This document shows, piece by piece, positions 30,911 through 40,273 of a stretch of DNA of 44,814 nt (position 1 is the first letter of the stretch; every line of letters starts with the position of its first letter). The stretch is taken from contig JACQFE010000042.1 of NCBI GenBank assembly GCA_016200265.1, positions 1 to 44,814 of the forward strand. Direction: 5' to 3'. Source of the stretch: Planctomycetota bacterium (lineage in GTDB: Bacteria > Planctomycetota > Phycisphaerae > UBA1845). The notes under the pieces were generated by a model that was not told the DNA's origin, searched no databases, and saw only the letters and a list, made by a program, of their open reading frames with translations. The translations under genes and the position numbers were made by a program.

Positions 30911-32032
30911 ATGATGATCTATCTCGACTACAACGCCTCGACGCCCGTCGCGGACGAAGTCCGCGAGGCCATGCTGCCGTTTCTTAATCGGCGGCACTAC
31001 GGCAACCCATCGAGCACGCACGTCATGGGTAAGCCCCTGCGCGAAGCGATTGAAACCGCACGCGAGCAGGTGGCCCAATTTATTGGAGCCTCGCCCAAGG
31101 AAATCATCTTCACTTCCGGCGGCACCGAAGCGAACAATCATGTGATCAAAGGCGTTACCCATGCACATCGAGACCGCGGCGCGCACATCATCACCTCGAA
31201 AGTTGAGCACCCGGCCGTCATTCAACCGTACAAACACCTCGAATCACTCGGCTACGAAGTGAGCTACGTGGGTGTGGATTCTCACGGCATGATCGATCCG
31301 CACGAGGTGGCCGGAGAGGTTCGCGGTCACACCGTGCTCATCTCCATCATGCACGCCAACAACGAAGTCGGCACGATCCAGCCGATTGCGGAGATTGCCG
31401 AACTCGCTCGCGAAGGCGGCATTATTCTGCACACCGATGCGGCCCAATCCTGTGGGAAGATTCCTACCAACGTGAACGAACTTGGCGTCGATTGCCTTTC
31501 CATCGCGGGACACAAGCTCTACGCACCACAAGGCATCGGAGCGTTGTATGTTCGCCGCGAAACGAAGATCGAGTCATTTCTCCACGGGGCTGGACACCAA
31601 AGCGGACGCCGCGCGGGAACGGAGCCGGTCGCATTGATCGTCGGACTCGGTGCGGCCTGCGCACTGGCGATGCACGAAAATCACGAATCGCGGCTTCGCG
31701 AACTTCGTGACCGTCTCGAATCGCAAATCTGCACCGCCCTCGGAGACGAAGCGGTTCGCCTTGGTCATCCTGAGCATCGACTCCCCAATACATCGGCCAT
31801 CGGATTCCGAGGAAAACTGGGCGCGGTAGTTTTGGCCAAGTGCCCGGATATCTGCGCCAGCACCGGCGCCGCTTGCCATTCCGGAAAACACGACGTCTCC
31901 GCGACGCTCTCGGCCATGGGCGTCCCCATCGACGTCGCCCTCGGTGCAGTGCGTCTCAGCGTGGGCCGCTACACGACTGAAGAAGAAGTCGACGAGGCCG
32001 CCCGCCAAATCACTCATGCTGCGAAGAACTGA
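30911..32032 (+). CDS. Cysteine desulfurase (NifS/IscS family)
   Basis: 373 residues from ATG 30911 (the frame opens earlier, at 30791, but that part overlaps the divergent gene). PLP-dependent removal of sulfur from cysteine to an enzyme persulfide for Fe-S clusters or thio-modification. Landmarks: YLDYNASTPVADEVREAM, NPSSTHVMG, FTSGGTEANNHVIKG (67-81), HPAV with His100, MHANNEVGTIQPI (147-159), HTDAAQSCGKIP with Asp176, IAGHKLYAPQGIGALYVRR with PLP Lys202, and ASTGAACHSGKHD with the active Cys322. The active loop is of the short NifS-like type with an unusual CHSG. No iscU, iscA or sufB neighbours. Confidence 0.92.
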   Translation: MMIYLDYNASTPVADEVREAMLPFLNRRHYGNPSSTHVMGKPLREAIETAREQVAQFIGASPKEIIFTSGGTEANNHVIKGVTHAHRDRGAHIITSKVEHPAVIQPYKHLESLGYEVSYVGVDSHGMIDPHEVAGEVRGHTVLISIMHANNEVGTIQPIAEIAELAREGGIILHTDAAQSCGKIPTNVNELGVDCLSIAGHKLYAPQGIGALYVRRETKIESFLHGAGHQSGRRAGTEPVALIVGLGAACALAMHENHESRLRELRDRLESQICTALGDEAVRLGHPEHRLPNTSAIGFRGKLGAVVLAKCPDICASTGAACHSGKHDVSATLSAMGVPIDVALGAVRLSVGRYTTEEEVDEAARQITHAAKN

Positions 32033-32260
32033 TTGAGAAGGAGTGCCACTGGCAGGCAACCTGCGGTTCGCGAGGCGGGTTTCGGACCTTCTCGGCGAAT
32101 TGACTGAAGTTTCCGGCGGGACGTGAAAATCCAAAGAACATGGCAAACTCCTTTCACCAAGAACTGTAGTCACGAATGCACGCAAACGAAAAGCGGCCTT
32201 CAGGTCGATCGGGTGCGTTCCAACCGCGCTCAAAGGACGTACCCCGTGTAGAATCAGACC

Positions 32261-34018
32261 ATGACCGATTCCCGACTTCTCGATTTTGTGGGTCTGCATA
32301 CGCTTCAGCAGACACAGGATCGTTTTGCGGCCTTGGGGCGCATGACCGTGTGGATCTGCGGCACCGATGGCGAACTGCTCACCATGCCCACATGGGGAAG
32401 TCGATATTCCGAGCTGATTGGCACTTCACCTCGCGGTGCGGTCGAGTTGCGCGAAGGACTCCACAAAGTCATCGCCGAACCGTCCGATGATGGCGCCGTC
32501 ACCCTCAATGAAGGCATGAAGCTGCACGCGAAGCCGATCCGTCATGATGGTGACGTGCTGGCCATGATCGTGCTCGGAATCCGCGCTCACAAACCGCCGA
32601 CCATCGATGAAGCTCGCCGAGTCGCGGATCTATACGGAATCAGCCAAGATGAGTTGATCGCGGAAGCGGGCAAACTAAATCCGCTTCGGGGCGGCGCGCC
32701 GAAGGATATTCAACGATTCGCCGAGCTTCTCGCCGACATCATCGCGACCTTGTACGGCCAATCCGCACGCATCGAACAGCAGCTTGAAGACCTGCGCACC
32801 GTGCATGACCTCGCGGAACTTCTTTCCGGATCGCAAAGCCTCGATGACATTTTGAACCTGACGGTGCGACGAGTCGTCGAAGTGATGCCGGTCAAAGCGT
32901 GCGCGATTCGCCTGCTCAACCCTGATACGGGCGAACTCGTCATCCGCGCCGTCCACAATCTCTCCGAAGAATACCTCAGCAAAGGTCCGGTGCTACTGAA
33001 AGACAGCCGCATCGACTCCGCCGCATTCACGGGTCGTGCGGTGTATATCGAAGACGCTCGAACCGATCCGCGAATTCGCTATCCCGACAACGCCCGCCGC
33101 GAAGGCATCGTCAGTGGCCTCTGCGTGCCGCTGTCATTTCGCGGTCAGACCATCGGCGTGATCCGCGTCTATACCTCGAAGAAATACGCCTTCACCGAGT
33201 CGGAAGAATCGTTGCTGCGCTCAATCGCTTCACAAGCCGCGGCAGCCGTCATTCATCACCGAATGCGCAGCGAACGCATCGACGCCGAACGGATGCAGCG
33301 GCAAATCGAAGCCGCCGGGCAGATTCAACAACGGATGCTTCCCTCGAAGCCGCCGATGCTTCGCGGGATTACGCTGGGCTGTGCGTATGATCCGACCCTT
33401 GAATTGGGCGGCGATTTCTATGATTTTGTCAACGCGGGCGATCGTGGTTTGTTCGTGTGCAATGCCGACGTCATGGGAAAAGGCCTCGGGGCCGCATTGC
33501 TGATGGCCTCCGTACGGGCCGCATTTCGCGCTCACGCCGTGCAAAGCGTCAGCGTCGCGGACCTCGTACAACGCCTCAATCGACAGTTATTTCTAGACAC
33601 AAATGCCAATGAGTTCGTCACTGCGGTATTCGGTTTGTTTTCTCCCGATGGCCGCACATTCACCTATTGCAACGCCGGGCACCCGCCTCCGATCCTGTTC
33701 CGCGGAACTCGCCTCAACGAGTTGCTCACCGGCGGAATGGTGCTTGGCGTTCTGGCCGAGCAAGTGTACGAGCAGGAAATGATCGTGCTGCAAAAAGACG
33801 ATGTCATTGTCATAGTGACAGACGGTGTCACTGAGGCAATGGATTTCCAGAAGCAAGCTTATGGCCAAGAGCGGTACCTGCAGTCACTCCGCCGCCATCG
33901 AAAGCTCGATGCACCACAAATCGCCCGCCAAATCCTCTGGGACGTCCGCCGCTTTGTGGGCCTGGCATTCCAGTCCGACGACATCAGCATCGTTGTGGCT
34001 AGGGCCAACCGCGATTAA
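32261..34018 (+). CDS. GAF-SpoIIE protein phosphatase with PocR-like sensor
   Basis: 585 residues from ATG 32261. Residues 5-105 form an N-terminal sensor-like domain (LLDFVGLHTLQQTQDRFAAL, VWICGTDGELLTMPTW), reminiscent of the PocR ligand-binding domain but without its Cys. A helical linker with a coiled-coil leads to a GAF domain (about 190-335; FTGRAVYIEDARTDPRIRYP, GLCVPLSFRGQTIGVIRVYT). The C-terminal PP2C-type SpoIIE domain starts near 350 (AAGQIQQRMLPSKPP) and holds GGDFYDF (383-389), NADVMGKGLGAALLMA (401-416), GHPPP and VTDGVTEAMD. Metal-binding Asp residues are present. Likely dephosphorylates an anti-anti-sigma (STAS) protein. No such partner is in the window. Confidence 0.88.
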   Translation: MTDSRLLDFVGLHTLQQTQDRFAALGRMTVWICGTDGELLTMPTWGSRYSELIGTSPRGAVELREGLHKVIAEPSDDGAVTLNEGMKLHAKPIRHDGDVLAMIVLGIRAHKPPTIDEARRVADLYGISQDELIAEAGKLNPLRGGAPKDIQRFAELLADIIATLYGQSARIEQQLEDLRTVHDLAELLSGSQSLDDILNLTVRRVVEVMPVKACAIRLLNPDTGELVIRAVHNLSEEYLSKGPVLLKDSRIDSAAFTGRAVYIEDARTDPRIRYPDNARREGIVSGLCVPLSFRGQTIGVIRVYTSKKYAFTESEESLLRSIASQAAAAVIHHRMRSERIDAERMQRQIEAAGQIQQRMLPSKPPMLRGITLGCAYDPTLELGGDFYDFVNAGDRGLFVCNADVMGKGLGAALLMASVRAAFRAHAVQSVSVADLVQRLNRQLFLDTNANEFVTAVFGLFSPDGRTFTYCNAGHPPPILFRGTRLNELLTGGMVLGVLAEQVYEQEMIVLQKDDVIVIVTDGVTEAMDFQKQAYGQERYLQSLRRHRKLDAPQIARQILWDVRRFVGLAFQSDDISIVVARANRD

Positions 34019-34235
34019 CTCGATAACTCCAGCCATGCATCCGAGCGTAGCGCAACTTCATATTCCGATTCACGTTGCAGAAGATTCCGGAAATTGGATC
34101 TTGCATTTAGCCACTTGATTCGCCCAAGTGATATTGCGGATGGAGAGGCGACATTCCTTTGCAATTCCACGCTTATTCGCGGTACAATACGTCTGCACGG
34201 GTTTTTGCGGGTTGATCCATTCAGGGAGAACACAC

Positions 34236-36695
34236 ATGTCACGCCCATCAAATTTGGAATTTGCCTTCTGCGCCATCGCTTACGCGTCGCTATTATTGAC
34301 CAGTACATCAGTTCGCGGGCAGACGAGCACTTGTCCTCAACAAATCCTCGATCCGCAAGGGGGCTGGTACGGAACGGCCGGGCCCGGAGAACCGAGTGTT
34401 CGGTATGACCACATTCATACGGCAATTCAGGAGCCCTATGCCGTCTATGGCATGCCTGACGAATTTTGCAACGACCACACCGTGTTTCCTTGCGGTGCCG
34501 CCTATATTTTCCAACAGATTGCAGGGGAATGGACGCAGGTCGCTCGACTTCGTCCGCCGGAGCTTTTCTTGTACAACGAATTCGGCTGGTCGGTGGCGAT
34601 TGATGGTGATCTCGTTGTGATCGGAGCGCCTGCTCTATATTGCCCGGGCACGAGCGGGAACGATGCTCCCACTGGTCCCGGATCTGTATACATTTACCGT
34701 CGAGACGCGCAAGGAAATTGGAATTATGAAGCTCGCCTGACCGCGCCGACAACTCCATCGGATTATGATGCGTTCGGGTCAGGGGTGGCTGTTTCCGCCG
34801 CTGGCAACTACGTCCTGATTGGATCACCCGGCAAGCGTTATTGCGATAGCGTAGGCCCCGAGCCGCGCGCCGTTTACTCTTACTATCATGTCAACGGAAG
34901 TTGGCAGTTGGAAGACACACTGACGCATTCTGCCAGCCCTGGATTTGGCGCCACTCTCCGACTTGAGGAGCCACACCTCGCGGTTGCAAGCGACACGTTC
35001 GCCGCTGGGACCTCGGGTACGTACATGTTCAAGCATCTTGGCACTTCATGGATTCCAAACACATCGATACTGTCAAACGAAGCAACTCCACTGATCGACT
35101 TGGATGGCGATCGTTTGCTGGTTTGTGCTCAAACCTATCGCTACAACGGGAGCACTTGGCAATTCGAAGCGGTGGTCAAGTCACCGGGTGCTACTTCCTG
35201 TAGTCCCTACACGGAATCGGTTGCGTTGCACGGAAATCTTGCGGTGACCGGCCACGTTGAGGCATTTTCATTTCAGAATGGCAGTTGGGCGCCGGCGGAA
35301 ACGCTCGGCGGGTTTGATCCTGCAATATTTATGAGTTACTTGGCACCGACAGCCTCGGGAAGCGGCGTTCTCTTGGGGCCATATTTCTATGACCTGCAGG
35401 TCGAGGACTGCAATGTCAATCATGTGGACGATCGATGCGAAAATATCGGGTCGGCTGATTGCAACGGGAACGGAATCAAGGACGTTTGCGATATTTTTTA
35501 TGGAACAAGCACGGATTGCGACCACAATGGAGTCCCTGACGAATGTGACCCTGATTGCAACCACAACGGATATCCGGATGCTTGCGACATACTCAACGGT
35601 GTGAGCACCGACTGCAACCACAACGGCATTCCCGATGAATGCGATCCGCTGATCGATTGCAATTCGAACAGCGTCAGCGATGCTTGCGAAGTGCAGGACG
35701 GCACAAGCCCCGATTGCAATGCGAACGGCATTCCAGACGAATGTGACATTGCGAATGGTACTGTAAATGATTGCAATAACGATGGTATTCCGGATGGTTG
35801 CAACCACGCCACGGATTGCAATGGAAACGGATTGTTCGACGCCTGCGACATTGTCAACGGATCGAGCTCCGATTGTGACGGTAATGGAATTCCCGATGAG
35901 TGCGAGCAGGACACGATGGATTGCAACTCCAATGGCGTGCCGGATCAGTGCGACATTGCGGCAGGTACGTTGACTGATGCAAACGGGGATGGCTTTGCCG
36001 ACGAATGCGGGTTCGGATTCTCGTATGCTTTGCAGCCCGCCCCGGACGACGCTCAAGGCCCCCGTTACATCGCGTTCGTGGTCCCTTATATGTCTCAAAT
36101 CGCCGCTATTCGCGTTCGGCTTGCGTCACTCGCCCACCCCAATCCGCCGAACGCCGTTGGCATTGCTGAACCGAGTTATGCAGGTTTTGAAGACCGGGTT
36201 CGCTGGGTCGCGTCACCTGTGTACTTCACGGAAAGCAATGCGCCTCCGGCGTGGGGTTATGCTTGGCAGCTTACTTGCGCCCCGTATTACACCGGTTGGA
36301 ACGGTAGCCCGAGCGGACAGATTATCTACGTGTCCGGCCCCGAAATCCTGCCCAGTTCCTATTATGACGTTCAATTTGTCGGACAAAGTTGTCAGGGAGT
36401 CGAGAGGAATTGCGTAAACGTCTCCGCCCCGCTTCGTGTGCATACTCGAAGATGGGGCGATGTGGCACCTCCGTTTCAGACGCCTTCCCCGGCCCCGCTT
36501 ACACAGCCGGATATCAAAGACGTGACCGCGATCCTCAACAAGATGAAAGAAATTCCAGGCTCTTTGGGAGTCACCCGAACCGACTTGTTTGGCAACGCAC
36601 CGAATCACCGGGTGGATATTTCAGATGTGAGTAGTGCAGTGGATGCCTTCAAAGGTCTGGCCTTTCCATTCGCGGGTCCCAGCAACTGTCCGTGA
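34236..36695 (+). CDS. Secreted protein with FG-GAP-like beta-propeller, twelve DCNxNG repeats and dockerin-like end
   Basis: 819 residues. ATG 34236 has GGGAGA upstream and starts a proper signal peptide (FAFCAIAYASLLLTSTSVRG); the longer frame from 34128 lacks both. The N-terminal half shows FG-GAP-like units (FGWSVAIDGDLVVIGAP, GPGSVYIYRRDAQGNWNYEA, FGSGVAVSAAGNYVLIGSPG), as in integrin-type propellers. Positions 35406-36011 encode twelve tandem Cys/Asp/Asn-rich repeats of type DCNxNGIPDECD, probably calcium-binding. The last ~200 residues include a beta domain with PDIKDVTAILNKMKEIPGSL and HRVDISDVSSAVDAFKG, a dockerin-like finish. Presumably surface-exposed. It has no close neighbour on its strand and I see no enzymatic motif. 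Confidence 0.8.
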   Translation: MSRPSNLEFAFCAIAYASLLLTSTSVRGQTSTCPQQILDPQGGWYGTAGPGEPSVRYDHIHTAIQEPYAVYGMPDEFCNDHTVFPCGAAYIFQQIAGEWTQVARLRPPELFLYNEFGWSVAIDGDLVVIGAPALYCPGTSGNDAPTGPGSVYIYRRDAQGNWNYEARLTAPTTPSDYDAFGSGVAVSAAGNYVLIGSPGKRYCDSVGPEPRAVYSYYHVNGSWQLEDTLTHSASPGFGATLRLEEPHLAVASDTFAAGTSGTYMFKHLGTSWIPNTSILSNEATPLIDLDGDRLLVCAQTYRYNGSTWQFEAVVKSPGATSCSPYTESVALHGNLAVTGHVEAFSFQNGSWAPAETLGGFDPAIFMSYLAPTASGSGVLLGPYFYDLQVEDCNVNHVDDRCENIGSADCNGNGIKDVCDIFYGTSTDCDHNGVPDECDPDCNHNGYPDACDILNGVSTDCNHNGIPDECDPLIDCNSNSVSDACEVQDGTSPDCNANGIPDECDIANGTVNDCNNDGIPDGCNHATDCNGNGLFDACDIVNGSSSDCDGNGIPDECEQDTMDCNSNGVPDQCDIAAGTLTDANGDGFADECGFGFSYALQPAPDDAQGPRYIAFVVPYMSQIAAIRVRLASLAHPNPPNAVGIAEPSYAGFEDRVRWVASPVYFTESNAPPAWGYAWQLTCAPYYTGWNGSPSGQIIYVSGPEILPSSYYDVQFVGQSCQGVERNCVNVSAPLRVHTRRWGDVAPPFQTPSPAPLTQPDIKDVTAILNKMKEIPGSLGVTRTDLFGNAPNHRVDISDVSSAVDAFKGLAFPFAGPSNCP
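35406..36011 (+). repeat. Twelve tandem Cys-rich calcium-loop repeats (protein-coding)
   Basis: Each unit has the pattern DCNxNGIPDxC with Asp/Asn-rich spacing. Units alternate between long ones of 19 residues, with a DIxNGTS-like linker, and short ones of 13-16 residues. The last unit has lost its first Cys (DANGDGFADECG). The DNA copies differ at many synonymous sites, so the array is old rather than recently expanded. Confidence 0.85.
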
Positions 36696-36863
36696 GGAAA
36701 TGGCCTTCGACAAGCGCTCAATCTGACGGTCCTCCAGTGACCTTTGCGCAATGGTGTCCAATCGGCTGCGCGTCGCCGTCCCCATGCACACAGGCGTCGT
36801 GTCTTCCGGTATGGGCCTGGCGGGATATACTTTAGAGCCAAATGGGTTCCCGAAAAACTGTCG

Positions 36864-37733
36864 TTATTGACGCCGTTCGTACTTCGATCGACCGATATGG
36901 CGGGGTTGGGCAAGCTCCGGCCCAAGTGACTCGGTGACCGCGATGAGCTTTGGTCCGTTTCGATTTATCGCGGCTGCGATCATCCGGGGATTCCATTTTC
37001 CATTCATCTCCACCACCTGTCGCGGATGGTAGTCTTTGCGCAGATACAACTTCGCGTTCGCCGGTTTCCATTGCTTAACGGGATCGTGAGGGCGGCCTGA
37101 TTCAACGTCAGCGAGTACACCCATCATCGTTTCGATGCCGGCCAGAATGGCCTTGCAACCCAGCGTGTGCGGCATATCGTCCGGCGAAATTGTCGGCCGC
37201 GCATGCCGCATGATCGGCCCCGTGTCGATCCCTTCGTCGAGCAAAAGAATTGTCGCTCCGACATATTCCGGCTCTTCGTTGAGCAACGGATAAAAATTGG
37301 TCCCCGTGCCGCGATAATAGGGCGACAGCCCCAGGTGCAGATTGAATATCCGCCCCGGCCAACGATGAATCAGCGGCCGCTTGATGAGATTCGTGCCATA
37401 GACCGCAACAGCGTCCACGCCGCGCGATTCAAAGAACTCAAGCGTTGATTCCGTATTCAAATGCCCGGTCGGAATATGCAGCACACCGGAGGCTTTCGAA
37501 TCACTGACAAACTTCGCATCCGCGCCGAAAAATCGTTCTTCTTGCCGCTCCCGTTCAGCAAAATGATGTTCGACGATGCGCCGCTCGTCATCGTTTAAGT
37601 CGAATCCATCCAGATTGGCCGGGCTATATCCTGTATCCTCATATCCCACCGCGACGACATCAAACCGCGCGCGCAACGCATTCACGAAGTATCGATGCCG
37701 CGTTTCCGTGCTGGTCAAAATGCCAAGCCGCAT
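36864..37733 (-). CDS. Formyltransferase-family protein
   Basis: 289 residues from ATG 37733. Formyl-transferase fold of the Fmt/PurN/ArnA type, transferring a formyl group from 10-formyltetrahydrofolate. The motif FNLHLGLSPYYRGTGTNFYP (130-149) contains the conserved Asn131 and His133. DEGIDTGPI (167-174) contains the catalytic Asp170. The N-terminal Rossmann-like part reads MRLGILTSTETRHRYFVNAL. Residues 45-80 are strongly charged (DDERRIVEHHFAERERQEER), not usual in Fmt. Length is close to Fmt but the second domain differs, so an amino-sugar formyltransferase is as likely as tRNA formylation. No def or fmt-like partner is adjacent. Confidence 0.8.
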   Translation of the reverse strand: MRLGILTSTETRHRYFVNALRARFDVVAVGYEDTGYSPANLDGFDLNDDERRIVEHHFAERERQEERFFGADAKFVSDSKASGVLHIPTGHLNTESTLEFFESRGVDAVAVYGTNLIKRPLIHRWPGRIFNLHLGLSPYYRGTGTNFYPLLNEEPEYVGATILLLDEGIDTGPIMRHARPTISPDDMPHTLGCKAILAGIETMMGVLADVESGRPHDPVKQWKPANAKLYLRKDYHPRQVVEMNGKWNPRMIAAAINRNGPKLIAVTESLGPELAQPRHIGRSKYERRQ

Positions 37734-37801
37734 ACTATCTCATCCATCGACCGAATCCACCGCTGGCGTGAAGCGATGAATCCCTTACATTGATCGCCGC
37801 A

Positions 37802-38752
37802 ATGGTCGAAATCATCAACTGGCTCCTGATTCACGGCGGCGAGGCCGTGTTATGGCTTTCGGATTCGCTCAAATCCATCTTCGGTGCCATTTTTTCCGCA
37901 CTCGATTCCATTTTGAACCCCATCCTGTCGCCGCTGCTTTCCTTCCTGAACCCAATCGCCACGTGGCTCGGCGACATCGTCTTCGCCCCGCTTCGAATCT
38001 TCTCACCCGCGTTCACGATCAGTTTTCTTTCCGCCGCTCTCGGAGCACTCATGCTTCTCGCCTTCCGCCATACGTCCAATCAAGCCGCCATCACCAGAGC
38101 CAAAGATCAAATCAAGGCCAACCTGCTGGCCATGAAGTTGTTCAAAGACGAGTTGCACGTCACCTTCCGTTCGCAATGGCGAATCCTCAAGGCGATCGTG
38201 CGCCTGCAAGCGTGCGTGCTTTTTCCGGTTCTCATCATGGCCCTGCCCATGATGCTCTGTCTCGGCCAAATGGCCCTTCGCTATCAGTGGCGCCCAATCG
38301 CCGTCGGTGAACGCGTGCTCCTGAAACTTTTCGTTAACCCTTCCGTGATCGGCACGGTACGTGCGTCGATCGCGCCGCACCCCGGAATCGGAGTTGAGCT
38401 TGGCCCCATCGCAGGTAAGTCTGATCTCGTCTGGCGACTCAAAGGCGTGCAGCCCGGACGCCATACCATCGACATCACCGTCAATGGCGAACACGTCGAA
38501 AAAGAGGTGGTTGTCGGCGATCCGTTCGCACGCGTGAGCGAACTACGACCCGGCCACCATTGGGTCGATCAACTCCTGCACCCGGCCGAGCGCCAGCTTC
38601 CTTCCAATTCCATTGCCCGCCGCATCGAAGTGCTATACCCCTCGGATATCCACTCGTGGATCTATGGCCCGGACCATTGGGTAATCTACTTCTTTGTCGT
38701 GTCGATGCTTACGGCGCTCGCCCTTGCACCTGTATTCAAAGTGCGATTTTGA
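37802..38752 (+). CDS. Three-helix membrane protein of unknown function
   Basis: 316 residues from ATG 37802; a TTG 12 bp upstream is also in frame and neither has a strong ribosome site. A hydrophobic start (WLLIHGGEAVLWLSDSLKSI) and a helix with FTISFLSAALGALMLLAFRH are followed by a charged cytoplasmic helix (AKDQIKANLLAMKLFKDELH), a helix (LFPVLIMALPMMLCLGQMAL), a beta domain of about 110 residues with GRHTIDITVNGEHVEKEVVV, and a last helix. A hydrophobic-charged-hydrophobic layout like this recalls YidC/EMC3-type insertases, but the similarity is only structural impression. It lies head-to-head with the formyltransferase gene with about 70 bp between. Confidence 0.65.
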   Translation: MVEIINWLLIHGGEAVLWLSDSLKSIFGAIFSALDSILNPILSPLLSFLNPIATWLGDIVFAPLRIFSPAFTISFLSAALGALMLLAFRHTSNQAAITRAKDQIKANLLAMKLFKDELHVTFRSQWRILKAIVRLQACVLFPVLIMALPMMLCLGQMALRYQWRPIAVGERVLLKLFVNPSVIGTVRASIAPHPGIGVELGPIAGKSDLVWRLKGVQPGRHTIDITVNGEHVEKEVVVGDPFARVSELRPGHHWVDQLLHPAERQLPSNSIARRIEVLYPSDIHSWIYGPDHWVIYFFVVSMLTALALAPVFKVRF

Positions 38753-38946
38753 GCTGCCATGGTTCCGAGCCGTCCCATTCATGGGGCGGGTACAATTCCG
38801 CAGCATGGATGCTGCGGCTTGGGTCAATCGATGAATCGAACCGCCACTCAGGTTGCAATGATTTGCCCGGCGCGCTAGTCTCATGCTTGGGCAATATGAA
38901 TTGAGATCGGAATTTCGATTCGATCCGCAAGACAGGAGATCCGCCG

Positions 38947-39357
38947 ATGATGGAAATGCCGAAACCAAATGAGAATCACAAGAAGCTGCAAATGCTGGCC
39001 GGCAAATGGACCGGCGAGGAAACATTTCATGCCACGCCGTTCGCGCTCGCGGGCAACGCCACGAGCACGACCAACGCCCGCGTGGACCTCGACAACTTCT
39101 TCCTGATCAGCGACCACGAGCAAAAGCGCGACGGCAAAGTCACCTATCGAGGCCACGGCGTCTACGGCTACGACACCTTCGCCAACAAATTTACCATGCA
39201 CTGGTTCGATGTCATGGGCTGCGATCCCGGCGCACCGGCCACGGGCGACTGGAACGGCAACACATTGACACTTCAGCACTCGCACAAGATGGGCCATGGC
39301 AAATTCACGTTCGTCATCGACGGTGAAGGCAAATACACCTTCAAGATCGACTTCTGA
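38947..39357 (+). CDS. DUF1579-family protein
   Basis: 136 residues from ATG 38947, with AGGAGA upstream. The start ENHKKLQMLAGKWTGEETFH matches the DUF1579 opening (LxxLxGxWxGEE), followed by ARVDLDNFFLISDHEQKRDG, YRGHGVYGYDTFANKFTMHW and a terminal beta hairpin GKFTFVIDGEGKYTFKI. The family forms a lipocalin-like beta barrel of unknown function. No signal peptide, so cytoplasmic. The next gene starts 5 bp after the stop and is probably co-transcribed. Confidence 0.85.
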   Translation: MMEMPKPNENHKKLQMLAGKWTGEETFHATPFALAGNATSTTNARVDLDNFFLISDHEQKRDGKVTYRGHGVYGYDTFANKFTMHWFDVMGCDPGAPATGDWNGNTLTLQHSHKMGHGKFTFVIDGEGKYTFKIDF

Positions 39358-39362
39358 TCGCA

Positions 39363-40148
39363 TTGATCGACCGCGCGAGCGTGATCAGCACCTACCTCGT
39401 CGAGCTTGTTCGGCGGGGCTTGCCAAAAGTCTGCGGGCCGCTCGATCGCGAGGTCGTGTTCATTCTCGACGGCGTCGGTGGATTTCAATTTGTTCCGCTG
39501 CTCGCGCGAAAAGTGATTCGTGAATCCGGCGAGCCCATCGGCACGATCATGTATCGCTGGCAGTTCGGCCTGCCGGGTGAAGTTTTCACCGACCTCTGCT
39601 GGTACACCCGAAACTGTCGCAAAGGGCGCGAGCTCGCCGAGTTAATCGTTGCATTTCACGTCGCACATCCGCAGACCATCATCCACATCGTTGCACTGAG
39701 CGGCGGATGCGGGATCGCGATCTTCGCATGTGAAGCACTGGCCAAACGGGCACCAATCAGCACGCTTATCATGGCCTGTCCAGCGCTCTCCCCAACGTAC
39801 AACCTCGCCCCCGCTCTCCGCGAGGTCGAATGCTGCTTTGCGTTGGTCAGTGAGCGCGACACGGTCCTGCTGGGTCTTGGCACTCGCATCTTCGGAACCA
39901 CGGATCGCGTGCGCTGTGACGCCGCCGGCCAGGTCGGCTTTCAAATTCCACCAGACGCAACCGACGATGACAGGGCTGCCTATCGGAAACTGCACGAAGT
40001 GCATTGGACGCCCGCCATGCGCGAAGACATCCATAGCGGCGGCCACACCGGCTGGGCCAATCCCAAGTTCCTTCGCAAATATCTGATTCCCCTCTTGCAT
40101 GGTGAATTGCCATCCGCGTCGCCAAGCAAGTCTAGCGCGTCACTCTGA
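39363..40148 (+). CDS. Alpha/beta-hydrolase-like protein
   Basis: 261 residues from TTG 39363, the only start that keeps the N-terminus. REVVFILDGVGGFQFVPLLA and IIHIVALSGGCGIAIFACEA resemble the oxyanion-hole and nucleophile-elbow strands of alpha/beta hydrolases; the elbow reads ALSGGCG, so Ser is in the nucleophile position with a GG rather than GxSxG surrounding. HSGGHTGWANPKFLRKYLIP near the end supplies a candidate His. The substrate is unknown. It is linked to the DUF1579 gene (5 bp gap) and ends in front of a strong hairpin. Confidence 0.6.
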   Translation: MIDRASVISTYLVELVRRGLPKVCGPLDREVVFILDGVGGFQFVPLLARKVIRESGEPIGTIMYRWQFGLPGEVFTDLCWYTRNCRKGRELAELIVAFHVAHPQTIIHIVALSGGCGIAIFACEALAKRAPISTLIMACPALSPTYNLAPALREVECCFALVSERDTVLLGLGTRIFGTTDRVRCDAAGQVGFQIPPDATDDDRAAYRKLHEVHWTPAMREDIHSGGHTGWANPKFLRKYLIPLLHGELPSASPSKSSASL

Positions 40149-40211
40149 CAATGGGGGTCTGCACATCACTTGCCTGGTTCAAGTCAGTCCCCCAGACCAA
40201 GGGCTGGGGCA

Positions 40212-40243
40212 CCTTCATCCCCCCTTACCAAGGGGGATGAAGG
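40212..40243. repeat. Perfect 12-bp inverted repeat between convergent genes
   Basis: CCTTCATCCCCC (40212-40223) pairs exactly with GGGGGATGAAGG (40232-40243) around the loop CTTACCAA. No T-run follows on either strand. It lies between convergent stops (40148 and 40274) and may act as a two-way terminator, though CCCCCTTACCAAGGGGG-type palindromes also occur as dispersed repeats. Confidence 0.75.
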
Positions 40244-40273
40244 GGGGTTCGCCTGCGAGAAAAATTGTCATGC

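Noticed and set aside
32033..32260. Structured RNA in the gap before the SpoIIE gene
   Set aside because: GAGAAGG/CCTTCTC and GCAGG/CCTGC can pair, but the stems are short, far apart and match no known riboswitch consensus.
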